Assembly (NCBI GenBank): GCA_964582545.1
Contig: CAZOSB010000039.1
Span: forward strand, 1-18,825
Source of the DNA: JAVVUJ01 sp964582545
Lineage (GTDB): Bacteria; Bacillota; Clostridia; Peptostreptococcales; Anaerovoracaceae
Reading direction: 5' to 3'
DNA: 18,825 bases
The notes under the pieces are model-generated. The model did not search any database, was not told the origin of the DNA, and saw only the letters and a program-made list of their open reading frames with translations. The stretch's first letter is position 1, and each line of letters starts with the position of its first letter. Position numbers and translations under genes: made by a program. Below, piece by piece: positions 1-7,759 of the stretch.

Positions 1-45
1 ACATAAGGAAATAGGAAGCTTTGATTCCGTCATTTCCACGTTTTT

Positions 46-663
46 TTAATTTTTCCGAATTCCTTCAAATATCATGGAAAAAAGTTCTTCCTCTCGCCAG
101 GGCGCTGTCTTCATCTTTTCCAATTCGGGCATACAAGGCATAAAATTGCTGCAAAAGGCGATATAAAAACTGATGGTTCCCATGAGGGAGAGGGTAGCCA
201 TAAGGGGGTCTAATTGCTTAAACTCTCCTGAAGAAATCCCGTCGCTTACGATTCCAAAAATAATTTTAAATTTAATTTCCATTAACTGATGCATAGAAGA
301 AATAAAATCCTTATTTGTAGATTCGTTCATTCCATGAAAAAGGTTTGGGAGGATGTTTTGCATATTTCCAAAGACTTTGGCGTTGTTTAGTTCCTTCATA
401 ATTAAACATTCTAGTTTTTCTTCATTACTTTTTATGCCTTGAAGATTTTGTTGAGTATGATAATAGGAATCCAAAATCTTAGTCTTTAATATTTCGCAAA
501 ACAATTCATCTTTGCTTTTAAAATACTCATAAACCGTACCTTTACCGATACCTGCTCGCTCTGCAACTTCAATAATTTTTGTATTTTCATATCCGTTTTT
601 CATAAAGAGCTCAAAGGCAGAATCTAAAATCAAGTCTCTTTTAGTGTGCTTTTGCTCTGTCAC
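46..663 (-). CDS. TetR/AcrR-family transcriptional repressor, last gene of the efflux operon
   Basis: Probable ligand-responsive repressor of the adaptor-pump operon it belongs to. Residues about 9-55 form a typical TetR N-terminal DNA-binding domain: an amphipathic first helix, then a helix-turn-helix whose recognition segment contains GIGKGTVYEYFKSKDELF. The rest (about 60-205) is a helical ligand/dimerisation domain too divergent to assign a ligand. I place the start at GTG 663 (205 aa). A perfect AAAGGAGG lies at 673-680, nine bases upstream, whereas the longer TTG start at 672 abuts that site with no spacing. The gene overlaps the 3' end of the RND gene by 23 bp, which suggests translational coupling. 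The all-G/C palindrome at the operon promoter (5056-5071) is the obvious candidate operator, so autoregulation is likely (inference). The family call is secure; the effector is unknown. Confidence 0.92.
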   Translation of the reverse strand: MTEQKHTKRDLILDSAFELFMKNGYENTKIIEVAERAGIGKGTVYEYFKSKDELFCEILKTKILDSYYHTQQNLQGIKSNEEKLECLIMKELNNAKVFGNMQNILPNLFHGMNESTNKDFISSMHQLMEIKFKIIFGIVSDGISSGEFKQLDPLMATLSLMGTISFYIAFCSNFMPCMPELEKMKTAPWREEELFSMIFEGIRKN

Positions 664-3600
664 GTTCTGCAACCTCCTTTAACCATTTTTCTTCCTGTTC
701 TGCTAAACGAGCAACTTTTATATCATGCTTTTTAATTCTTTTCAACCTCTTGTCATCGATTAAGGCATACAATACAGGGATCATGATTAAGGTAACTAAA
801 GTTGATGCTACAAGACCACCTATGATGGATATTCCCATAGGAGCCAACACTTCACCACCTTCACCGATACCCAGTGACATAGGAACCATTCCCACACACG
901 TAGTAACTGTGGTCATCAATATGGGGCGCAGTCTTCTTTTTCCTGCCTGAACAATAGCTTCGTCTCTGTCCATTGTCAACTTATGTTGCCGGATAAACTC
1001 AATGAGAAGAATGGAGTTGTTTACTACGATACCGATAAGCATGATCAAGCCGATAAAGGATGTGATAGACAATGTTTTGCCGAAAATAAATAGGGCAAAA
1101 AAGGCACCTGACATGGCGAAGGGTATGGCCATCATAACTACAATAGGTAACAGAAGCGCCTCAAATTGAGCGGCCAGCAGGAAGTAAACCAGTAGAATGG
1201 CCACCACCATGGCTAAGAGCAACTGACCAAAGGCTTCCATCATCTGTTCTTGTTGTCCACCGGTTTCATAATAGTAACCCTCTGGGAACGGATATTGATT
1301 TACCTTTTTTAATATTTTTTCAGAAACACCTCCCAAATCATTGCCGGAAATGGTTATAGCCACATCCATGTATCGAATCTGATTATGTCGATTAATCATT
1401 CGTGGGGAATTATCAAATTCAAAGGATGCGATTTGACCTACAGCAACGTATTGACCCGTAGGCGTAGGAATCATCACCTGCTTCATATTTTCCACGGATT
1501 GACCGTATTCATCAGATAGAGCAAGGTTTACTTCGATTTCATCCCCGGCAACCTTCAGCTTAGTGGAAGTAGAGCCTGACAAGGCGGTTTTTAAGCCATT
1601 TGCCAACTGGTAAGCGGAGATTCCGTAATATGCAGCCGTGTTTCGATCCAATTTGATTTTAATTTCAGGATTTCCTTCTTCAATACCGGTGGAAACCTCT
1701 GACACATTTGGAATTTCCTTGATTATATCTGCCAAATCTTGAGATACCTTCTCTAATCCCTCTAGCTCTTTGCCCTTGATGGTTAGGTTCATACTGGCAT
1801 TTGTGCCTCCGCCCATTCCCCCCATAATTGCTGAGGATTGGGTGACAGATATTTCAGCTCCCGAAATATTGCGGAACTTTTTCTTAACTTGATTTACAAT
1901 TTGCTCGGTGCTTTTTTCTCTCTCCGTTTTGCTGACTAAGGTAACGCTAAGAGATGCATCATCACTGCTTCCTCCAAACATAGGGTTGGTATTTCCAATG
2001 TCAACGGTGCAGTGCTTTAGTTCAGGTATGCCTAAAATATAGGTTTCTAACTCGGTTACCAATTTGTCCTTATCACTGAGAGAAGTTCCGTAAGGCATTT
2101 TTACATCTACCTTAAAGGTACCTTCGTCAGAGGAAGGCATAAATTCCATTCCTATCACTCCCAAGAGAGAACAGGATAAGACAAATAGACCGATACAGGC
2201 AGCAATAATTCGCTTCTTCATGTTTAGACTTCTTCGGATAAAACTCTCATAGGAGTCTGTGACCCAATCGATAAACTTGGTAAAGAGGGGTATGAGTTTA
2301 AATCGATAGTGAAGCCTTCCAACGCGAATATAGTCCGTGGATAACGCATGTGACATAACTTTGGATGCCAGCATGGGAACCACGGTTAACGAAACCACCA
2401 GAGAAGCTACTAAAGCGATGATAATGGTATAGCAAAAATCTCTAAACATGAGCGCAGAAATACCATCACTCATGGCGATAGGTAAGTAGACAACGATACT
2501 CGTCAAAGTAGAAGCAACTACAGCGGCTACAATTTCTCTGCTACCTTTCAAGGCGGCTTCATTGGCAGAGTCGGTATTTTGTCTGGTTCGGAAGATATTT
2601 TCCAAAACAACCACGGAGTTGTCTACCAACATACCTACAGCCAAGGTTAGGGCGCAAAGGGTAATGAGATTTAAGGACATACCTCGCAAGCTCATTAAAG
2701 CGAATGTGGCTAAAAATGAGGTAGGGATGGATATGGCAATAATCATGGTAGTTTGTAGGTTTCTCAGGAACAGAAAAATGACCACAACAGCAAGCAGGGC
2801 TCCTGTAAGTGCTGATTGGGCTACTGATGTGATAGAGCTGTTAATAAAGTCAGCTTGATCAAAGCCCACTACGAAATCCATATCGGGGTTGGACTTTTTC
2901 AGCTTTGCCATTTCCTTTTGAATTGCCTTGGAAACATTGACGGTATTTGCATCCGATTGTTTCGTTATGGTAATTGCCACCGATGTTTTTCCGTCAACTC
3001 TGCTGATGGAGGTTTGATCCTTGTAACCCTCTCCGATGGTTGCCAGATCATTTAATCGTATAATGGATTGATCCGTCAGTGTTAAAGGTAAATTTTTGAT
3101 GTCTTCGATATTTTGAAACTCTCCTAAGGTTCTGACTATAATTTCCTTTGAACCGTTTAAGACATTACCGCTGGGCATGTTAATGTTTTCTGCGGCTAAC
3201 ATCTGGCTAATCTGCGCTAAGGTTAAACCGTAACCGGATAATTTTTCCTGATCAAAGGCGATGCTCACTTCGGAAGTAACGCCACCATAAACGTTAACAG
3301 AAGCTACACCTGCTGTACGCTCAAAGTAGGAGAGAAAGTTTTCTTCCACAGTCCTGTTCAATTCATCCAGAGGCATATCCCCGGAGACATAAATCTGCAT
3401 GATGGGCGTGGCATTCATGTCCATCTTAATGACCATGGGATCGGAAGCTTCAGATGGAAGAGCGCCGGATACCATGGCAATTTTTTCTCTCATATTTAAT
3501 GTTGCAAAATTCATATCAGTGCTCATTTGAAACTGTACCAAGACAATAGAGGTTCCCTGAGAGGTCATGGACATGATTTCATCCAGACCTTCCACTGCCG

Positions 3601-3814
3601 CCAAAGCCTGTTCCAAAGGTTTTGTGATGATAGTTTCCACCTCTTCAGGGGAAGCGTTGGGATACTGGCACACTACCAAAGCCACCGGGAAATCCATTTT
3701 GGGCATTAAATCTCTGGGTAGCCCAAAGAGGGAAACGGTGCCCACCAATATGACCACAAAGGTAAGCATTATAGAAGCAACAGGTCTGTTAATAGCTAAT
3801 TTGGATAAATTCAT
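641..3814 (-). CDS. RND-family efflux pump, inner-membrane transporter (AcrB/SwrC-like, HAE1 type)
   Basis: A 1057-aa proton-driven resistance-nodulation-division transporter, full length for the family. It has the expected duplicated layout: TM1 at about 12-32, a large extracytoplasmic loop to about 330, a TM2-6 cluster at about 335-485, TM7 at about 535-555, a second large loop to about 860, and a C-terminal TM cluster to about 1018, then a charged cytoplasmic tail. The TM4 motif GMLVDNSVVVLEN has Asp398 but Asn399 where AcrB has a second Asp (408). TM10 has VNNSILLIEF, with Asn932 where AcrB has Lys940. A Gly/Met-rich loop occupies about 661-676. ATG 3814 is preceded by AGGAG that overlaps the adaptor's stop codon; the gap between the genes is 9 bp, so the two are co-transcribed. 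No outer-membrane channel gene is present, as expected for a Gram-positive pump such as Bacillus SwrC. The substrate cannot be predicted. Confidence 0.96.
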   Translation of the reverse strand: MNLSKLAINRPVASIMLTFVVILVGTVSLFGLPRDLMPKMDFPVALVVCQYPNASPEEVETIITKPLEQALAAVEGLDEIMSMTSQGTSIVLVQFQMSTDMNFATLNMREKIAMVSGALPSEASDPMVIKMDMNATPIMQIYVSGDMPLDELNRTVEENFLSYFERTAGVASVNVYGGVTSEVSIAFDQEKLSGYGLTLAQISQMLAAENINMPSGNVLNGSKEIIVRTLGEFQNIEDIKNLPLTLTDQSIIRLNDLATIGEGYKDQTSISRVDGKTSVAITITKQSDANTVNVSKAIQKEMAKLKKSNPDMDFVVGFDQADFINSSITSVAQSALTGALLAVVVIFLFLRNLQTTMIIAISIPTSFLATFALMSLRGMSLNLITLCALTLAVGMLVDNSVVVLENIFRTRQNTDSANEAALKGSREIVAAVVASTLTSIVVYLPIAMSDGISALMFRDFCYTIIIALVASLVVSLTVVPMLASKVMSHALSTDYIRVGRLHYRFKLIPLFTKFIDWVTDSYESFIRRSLNMKKRIIAACIGLFVLSCSLLGVIGMEFMPSSDEGTFKVDVKMPYGTSLSDKDKLVTELETYILGIPELKHCTVDIGNTNPMFGGSSDDASLSVTLVSKTEREKSTEQIVNQVKKKFRNISGAEISVTQSSAIMGGMGGGTNASMNLTIKGKELEGLEKVSQDLADIIKEIPNVSEVSTGIEEGNPEIKIKLDRNTAAYYGISAYQLANGLKTALSGSTSTKLKVAGDEIEVNLALSDEYGQSVENMKQVMIPTPTGQYVAVGQIASFEFDNSPRMINRHNQIRYMDVAITISGNDLGGVSEKILKKVNQYPFPEGYYYETGGQQEQMMEAFGQLLLAMVVAILLVYFLLAAQFEALLLPIVVMMAIPFAMSGAFFALFIFGKTLSITSFIGLIMLIGIVVNNSILLIEFIRQHKLTMDRDEAIVQAGKRRLRPILMTTVTTCVGMVPMSLGIGEGGEVLAPMGISIIGGLVASTLVTLIMIPVLYALIDDKRLKRIKKHDIKVARLAEQEEKWLKEVAERDRAKAH

Positions 3815-3823
3815 TTCAGTCTC

Positions 3824-5032
3824 CTATTCTATAATGGTTACAGGTTCGCCCTCTGTCACAAAATGCTGACCTTCAGTGATGACTAAATCTCCAGCATTGA
3901 TACCGGATATGATTTCGATAAACTCCCCGTTATCTAAGCCGGTAGTTACAGGTTTAAATACAGGCATATCTTGTTCCAACACCACAACGTGGGAAACACC
4001 ACCTTTAATTAAGATGCTTTTAGAGGGGACGCTGAGTACATTGTCTTTGTGCTCCGACACGATTTGCACTTCGGCAAACATCCCTGCTTTAATCTCCTTC
4101 GTTGAATTATCTATGGATATGGTAATGGGGTATGTCAGTAAACCATTGGCAGGAGCCGGTGATATTTCTTTGATTTTTCCAGCATAAGGTGTATCCGATA
4201 ATGTCTTAAGGAAAATTTGTACTGCATCACCAATTTTTATTTTACTGATTAAATTTTCAGATATATTTGCCTTAATTAGTAGCTCGGACAAATCTGCGAT
4301 TACTACGGCAGGACCGCCTGCACCAGAAGCCATAGAGCCCTTGGATACGTTGACAGAGGTGATGTAGCCATTGATTGGGGCGGTTACAGTATAATTTTTC
4401 ATATTTTCCGAGATGGTATTCAAAGAAGCTTGAGCCGAAACCAAAGCACTTTTGGCTTGTTCGTATTGCTGCAATGAAACAGCACCCTCATTGTATAGCA
4501 ATTCCGTTCTTATCAAATTTGTCTGCGCTGTGGTAACGGCATCTGCAGCTTGATTGTAGGATGAGCCTAAAGAGCCTTGGTCGATGTTAAAGAGCACCGT
4601 TCCTGCGGCAACCCAATCGCCCAGTTTCACGTTCACATTTGTGACCTTGCCGTTGGCCATGGGAATTACAGATACTTCTTCTTTAGGTTGTACCCTTCCG
4701 GAAAGGGGAGAGGTGGCGGAAATGGTTGCAATTTGTGCAGAGACCACCTTAATATTTACCGGTATTTTTTCTTCCTCCTCAGGCGGTTTATTTTTTTCTA
4801 CAATTCTGTAGGCTAAAAGTCCTCCGCAGGCCAATACGATTATTAATATGAAAAGCATCCCTTTGAAACTTCTTTTCTTTTTTTGAAAATTATCTTCCAT
4901 TGTAATGTTTAAATTTTTTAAGGTAGAATCATCATTCAAATCATTTGTTTCTTTTGTCACTTTCTCGTAGTCTACATCATTTGTAAGGTTTGATTCAGTA
5001 GTATCGCTTGATTTGTTAATTTGCTTTTCCAA
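3824..5032 (-). CDS. RND efflux periplasmic-adaptor (HlyD/MFP family) subunit
   Basis: Membrane-fusion protein that partners the adjacent RND pump (402 aa). Residues 1-54 are a hydrophilic Asp/Asn/Thr/Lys-rich cytoplasmic stretch and 59-77 a single transmembrane anchor (no lipobox). They are followed by the first lipoyl half (about 115-150), a short helical hairpin (about 156-210), the second lipoyl half (about 212-245, with TAPINGYI), a beta-barrel (about 250-325) and a membrane-proximal domain (about 330-402). The start is TTG at 5030-5032, supported by AGGAGG eight bases upstream; no ATG lies near it in frame. It is the first gene of the operon, directly behind the palindrome-bearing promoter. 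The extended acidic N-terminus before the anchor is unusual compared with Gram-negative AcrA lipoproteins. The family call is firm; the role of the N-terminal extension is unknown. Confidence 0.94.
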   Translation of the reverse strand: MEKQINKSSDTTESNLTNDVDYEKVTKETNDLNDDSTLKNLNITMEDNFQKKKRSFKGMLFILIIVLACGGLLAYRIVEKNKPPEEEEKIPVNIKVVSAQIATISATSPLSGRVQPKEEVSVIPMANGKVTNVNVKLGDWVAAGTVLFNIDQGSLGSSYNQAADAVTTAQTNLIRTELLYNEGAVSLQQYEQAKSALVSAQASLNTISENMKNYTVTAPINGYITSVNVSKGSMASGAGGPAVVIADLSELLIKANISENLISKIKIGDAVQIFLKTLSDTPYAGKIKEISPAPANGLLTYPITISIDNSTKEIKAGMFAEVQIVSEHKDNVLSVPSKSILIKGGVSHVVVLEQDMPVFKPVTTGLDNGEFIEIISGINAGDLVITEGQHFVTEGEPVTIIE

Positions 5033-5055
5033 TTTATAGTCCTCCTATCTATTAT

Positions 5056-5071
5056 CCGACCCGCGGGTCGG
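5056..5071. promoter_or_regulatory. Candidate TetR operator: perfect 16-bp palindrome
   Basis: CCGACCCGCGGGTCGG is a perfect inverted repeat with no spacer, made only of G and C apart from one A and one T, in a strongly AT-rich intergenic region. It starts about ten bases downstream of the predicted -10 box of the efflux promoter, so it covers the expected transcription start and early transcribed region. A repressor bound there would block RNA polymerase. TetR-family operators are typically palindromes of about this size, and the operon encodes a TetR protein. The palindrome is seen directly; the regulator assignment is inference. Confidence 0.75.
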
Positions 5072-5080
5072 TGCTCTATT

Positions 5081-5109
5081 ATAATAGCGGAGATTTAGAG
5101 TCATGTCAA
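5081..5109 (-). promoter_or_regulatory. SigA-type promoter of the efflux operon
   Basis: On the minus strand, TTGACA (5104-5109) is separated by exactly 17 bp from TATTAT (5081-5086). A TATAAT overlapping the latter (5078-5083) would need a 20-bp spacer. The -35 is a perfect consensus and the spacing is optimal, so the promoter should be strong when not repressed. Transcription would start near 5074, next to the palindrome at 5056-5071, and leave a leader of about 40 nt before the TTG start of the adaptor gene. Confidence 0.72.
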
Positions 5110-5144
5110 GAGAAAAATAACGTATTTTCTGTCAAGGAAAAAAT
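5104..5144. repeat. Two near-identical 15-bp direct repeats in the divergent intergenic region
   Basis: TGTCAAGAGAAAAAT (5104-5118) and TGTCAAGGAAAAAAT (5130-5144) match at 13 of 15 positions and start 26 bp apart, about two and a half helical turns. Read on the minus strand, each is an A/T-tract followed by TTGACA. The first copy provides the -35 box of the efflux promoter. The second has no well-spaced -10. They could be a regulator-binding pair, an UP-like element or a local duplication; the sequence alone cannot decide. Confidence 0.55.
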
Positions 5145-5155
5145 GAAGCATTACA

Positions 5156-5184
5156 TTGACAAAATATTAAAAGTTTAATAAAAT
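5156..5184 (+). promoter_or_regulatory. SigA-type promoter of the SLH-protein gene
   Basis: TTGACA (5156-5161) is followed after 17 bp by TAAAAT (5179-5184), a perfect -35 with a good -10 and ideal spacing. Transcription would start near 5191, giving a leader of about 80 nt before the ATG at 5274. A TATAAT at 5193-5198 has no suitable -35. The promoter is back to back with the efflux promoter, with 46 bp between the two -35 boxes, so a protein bound between them could affect both. Confidence 0.65.
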
Positions 5185-5273
5185 AACATTACTATAATTT
5201 ATGCAAAAAATTTAAAGTCAATGGAATTTATGTATTTTTAAGATCTAAATGATCGAATGAAAAGGAGAAAAAA

Positions 5274-7154
5274 ATGAAAAAAAATCATATTTTATCACTT
5301 TTAATCACATTGTCCATGATTTTTTGTCTTGCTGTACCGGGAATGGTTTGGGCGACCGACAGCAATATCATTCCCCCTATTTTGAAAGAAGGAGATGGGT
5401 CTATTTTGTCTTCGACCCCGCTTCCCTTTAATGATCTAGGAAATGTCAGTGATGAAGGAAAATTTGCCATATGCACAACAAATTATCTTGGCATAGCTTA
5501 TGGCTTAGGTACTGGTGATTTTGCTGCAAAAGAAAAGCTTCCCAGAGAGCAATTCGTAACTGCTGCTTACAGGCTAGATAGGGGTGAATCCCAGGAAGAA
5601 GCCTTGGTCAGTTCAAAAGCTTATAAAGGATTGATGCAAGTTAAAGATATATCTGGGCGCTGGAGCGAAGGGTATATTGGATACTATATCAGCAATGGGG
5701 CTTTAACAGGGGATGAAAATGAAAATTTTAATCCTGAGGAACCTATAAAAGGTTATGATGCCGCTATTGTATTGATGGGAATTGTAGGATATAAGGATAA
5801 GCAAGTCAACGGTTTTATCGGAAATAACTATGCCGCCAATGCCATAAGTAAAGCTCAATCTATTGGTTTGACTGAGGGCGTAAATCTTAACGAAGACCTT
5901 ACTCGAGAAGGAATGGCTGTACTTTTTAATAATACTCTAAATATAGCTATGGTAGAGCAGCAGGTTGAAGTGAAGGATGGAAAACACATATTGATGAGAG
6001 AAACTTCTAAAAATAAAACAGTAGGGCAAGTTATTTATGGATCAGAGAGGATGGATGCAGCTTTTGGATATGCAGCTGCAGCGGTTTTTAGTAATGGGGA
6101 AAATCTTGGATTGCAGAGAGCGGATGGAATTGTAACTGCCATTCCGGGATTGTCTTTATTTGGACCCAAAGCGGAAGATGGCAAGATTGTAGTTTGTAAA
6201 AATAAAAACAATTCTAGCGACTTCTCAAAATTATCTAATAATTATGAGTTTATGATTTTCCCTGTATCTGCTGATTATCAAATGCTGGGAAGAATGGTTA
6301 CTGTTTATTATAAAGAAGCAACGGTCACATCACCCATTAAAGTTTATGGTAGTCCTATAGAAAATACCAACACCGATATTAATAAGTGGATGGGTTCCTT
6401 GGAGGAACTTACTATATCGGGTAGCTCCTTAGTATTTCCGGGAAGATTACAATCACAAAATAGTGATTTAGCAAACAAAGTCACATTATATGTAAACGGT
6501 ACTAAAAAAGGCACCTTTACGTCTAAGGACTATGATAAACTCCAAGCTTACCTAAATTTCCCAAATGGTTTGGGTAAATTCCGTCTAGTACCGACTACAG
6601 ATGATAAAGAAATAATTCTTTTAATTGACCAATTTTATCTCACCGGTATCGATTCCTTTGTGACGGATTCCATGACCTTTAGCACAGGTGAGAAGTTAGA
6701 TTCGGAGGGCATTAACCTTATAATGCAGGAGGACCTTTTGTATGAGGAGGGATCTCTTAAGGCAAAAAATATGGTATTGCTCAAAAATTTAACTCCTTTT
6801 ACTACTCCGGAGATCATCAAGCTAAAGGGCTTTACTGTGAAAGGAAGTGAGATTACGGTAAATGAGGATGGTACATTCCAGATACCTACAAATGAATATG
6901 GTAAACCACTCAGCCTTCCATATTCATATATAACAGAAGAGCAGTTTAAAAATATTAATAAAATGTCAGACCTCAGCATTATACCATTTAGTACCGGGCT
7001 TACTGCTAATATGGAATTTACATTTTATGTTTCTCCTTGGGAGCCTCAAAAAGTTCTAGGTGCTGTGCAGACAAAAACTAAGTCTACTAATGGGAACGTG
7101 AAAGAAAGCTTAGAAGAGGAAGACGTAGTAGAAGAAGAAGTGGAAATAATTTGA
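5274..7154 (+). CDS. Secreted S-layer-homology (SLH) domain protein, C-terminal part of unknown function
   Basis: Predicted cell-surface protein of 626 aa. Residues 1-27 are a Sec signal peptide: Lys-Lys, a hydrophobic core, and an Ala-rich end VWA before TDS. Three degenerate SLH repeats follow, at about 50-100, 121-174 and 183-228. The second is the clearest (VKDISGRWSEGYIGYYISNG, then FNPEEPIKGYDAA). SLH triplets generally anchor proteins to pyruvylated secondary cell-wall polysaccharide. Residues about 240-600 match no family I recognise and appear rich in beta-strands, with a plausible small beta domain around 375-450. The C-terminus is a strongly acidic tail (about 611-626). AAGGAG lies six bases before the ATG and a strong promoter lies at 5156-5184. 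It could be a minor S-layer or cell-wall-associated protein; a catalytic role is not evident. Confidence 0.85.
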   Translation: MKKNHILSLLITLSMIFCLAVPGMVWATDSNIIPPILKEGDGSILSSTPLPFNDLGNVSDEGKFAICTTNYLGIAYGLGTGDFAAKEKLPREQFVTAAYRLDRGESQEEALVSSKAYKGLMQVKDISGRWSEGYIGYYISNGALTGDENENFNPEEPIKGYDAAIVLMGIVGYKDKQVNGFIGNNYAANAISKAQSIGLTEGVNLNEDLTREGMAVLFNNTLNIAMVEQQVEVKDGKHILMRETSKNKTVGQVIYGSERMDAAFGYAAAAVFSNGENLGLQRADGIVTAIPGLSLFGPKAEDGKIVVCKNKNNSSDFSKLSNNYEFMIFPVSADYQMLGRMVTVYYKEATVTSPIKVYGSPIENTNTDINKWMGSLEELTISGSSLVFPGRLQSQNSDLANKVTLYVNGTKKGTFTSKDYDKLQAYLNFPNGLGKFRLVPTTDDKEIILLIDQFYLTGIDSFVTDSMTFSTGEKLDSEGINLIMQEDLLYEEGSLKAKNMVLLKNLTPFTTPEIIKLKGFTVKGSEITVNEDGTFQIPTNEYGKPLSLPYSYITEEQFKNINKMSDLSIIPFSTGLTANMEFTFYVSPWEPQKVLGAVQTKTKSTNGNVKESLEEEDVVEEEVEII

Positions 7155-7218
7155 TATATTATTAAGGAAAAAACTCTATGATTTAAAGCAAATTTGATTT
7201 AAAGTAGAAAGGAAGAAA

Positions 7219-7695
7219 ATGATCACCTATAAAAAAGCAAGCTTAGAAGAATTGGAAGTGATGTTAAAATTGCGATTGGAATTTTTAAAACAATCAGGAT
7301 TTATAAGAAATCTGAAGGAAAGAGAAATTTTGGAAGAGTCCAATCGCACTTTTCTTAAAAGTGGCACGGAAAAAGGCTCTTTGATTCAATGGCTTGCTTT
7401 TAATGGGGAAAAATCGATAGGATGTACATACCTTTGCCTTTATGAATTGCCTCCTCTTATGGAACGTCCTAACGGAAGGGTGGGCTATATCGGTAATGTT
7501 TTTGTTTGCTCTGAGTATCGTTCTCAGGGAATCGGCAGAAAGTTAGTGGAGTTGACCATGGAATCAGCAAAAGAAGCAGGATGTTGTCAGGTAGAATTAT
7601 ATGCTATGGAAATGGGGGCCCCCATCTATGAAAGTATGGGGTTTTCCTATTCAGACGATCATATGAAGATAAATTTAAAAATGCCAAGTGATTAG
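7219..7695 (+). CDS. GNAT-family N-acetyltransferase
   Basis: A 158-aa single-domain acetyltransferase of the GCN5-related superfamily, which transfers an acetyl group from acetyl-CoA to an amine. Motif A is intact: a beta-strand (YIGNVFVCSEY, about 90-100) runs into RSQGIGRKLVE (101-111), whose R/Q-x-x-G-x-G loop binds the CoA pyrophosphate. A motif-B-like APIYESMGF lies at about 134-142. The acceptor cannot be predicted. AAGGA is five bases before the ATG. The gene is 64 bp downstream of the SLH gene and about 64 bp upstream of nth, on the same strand, with no strong terminator in either gap, so read-through is possible. A 10-bp direct repeat (TGATTTAAAG at 7179 and 7195) lies just upstream. 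Confidence 0.9.
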   Translation: MITYKKASLEELEVMLKLRLEFLKQSGFIRNLKEREILEESNRTFLKSGTEKGSLIQWLAFNGEKSIGCTYLCLYELPPLMERPNGRVGYIGNVFVCSEYRSQGIGRKLVELTMESAKEAGCCQVELYAMEMGAPIYESMGFSYSDDHMKINLKMPSD

Positions 7696-7759
7696 AAAAT
7701 AAGGTAAGGCGAAAATCGGGAAGTGCGGCAATATGCTTTAGGAGAGGAACTAGGCTTTG

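Noticed and set aside
1..45. Possible terminator after the TetR gene
   Set aside because: Only four- to five-base complementarity (GGAA/TTCC) is present and the window ends; not enough to call.
664..672. TTG 672 as start of the TetR gene
   Set aside because: The AAAGGAGG site directly abuts it with zero spacing; GTG 663 has nine bases.
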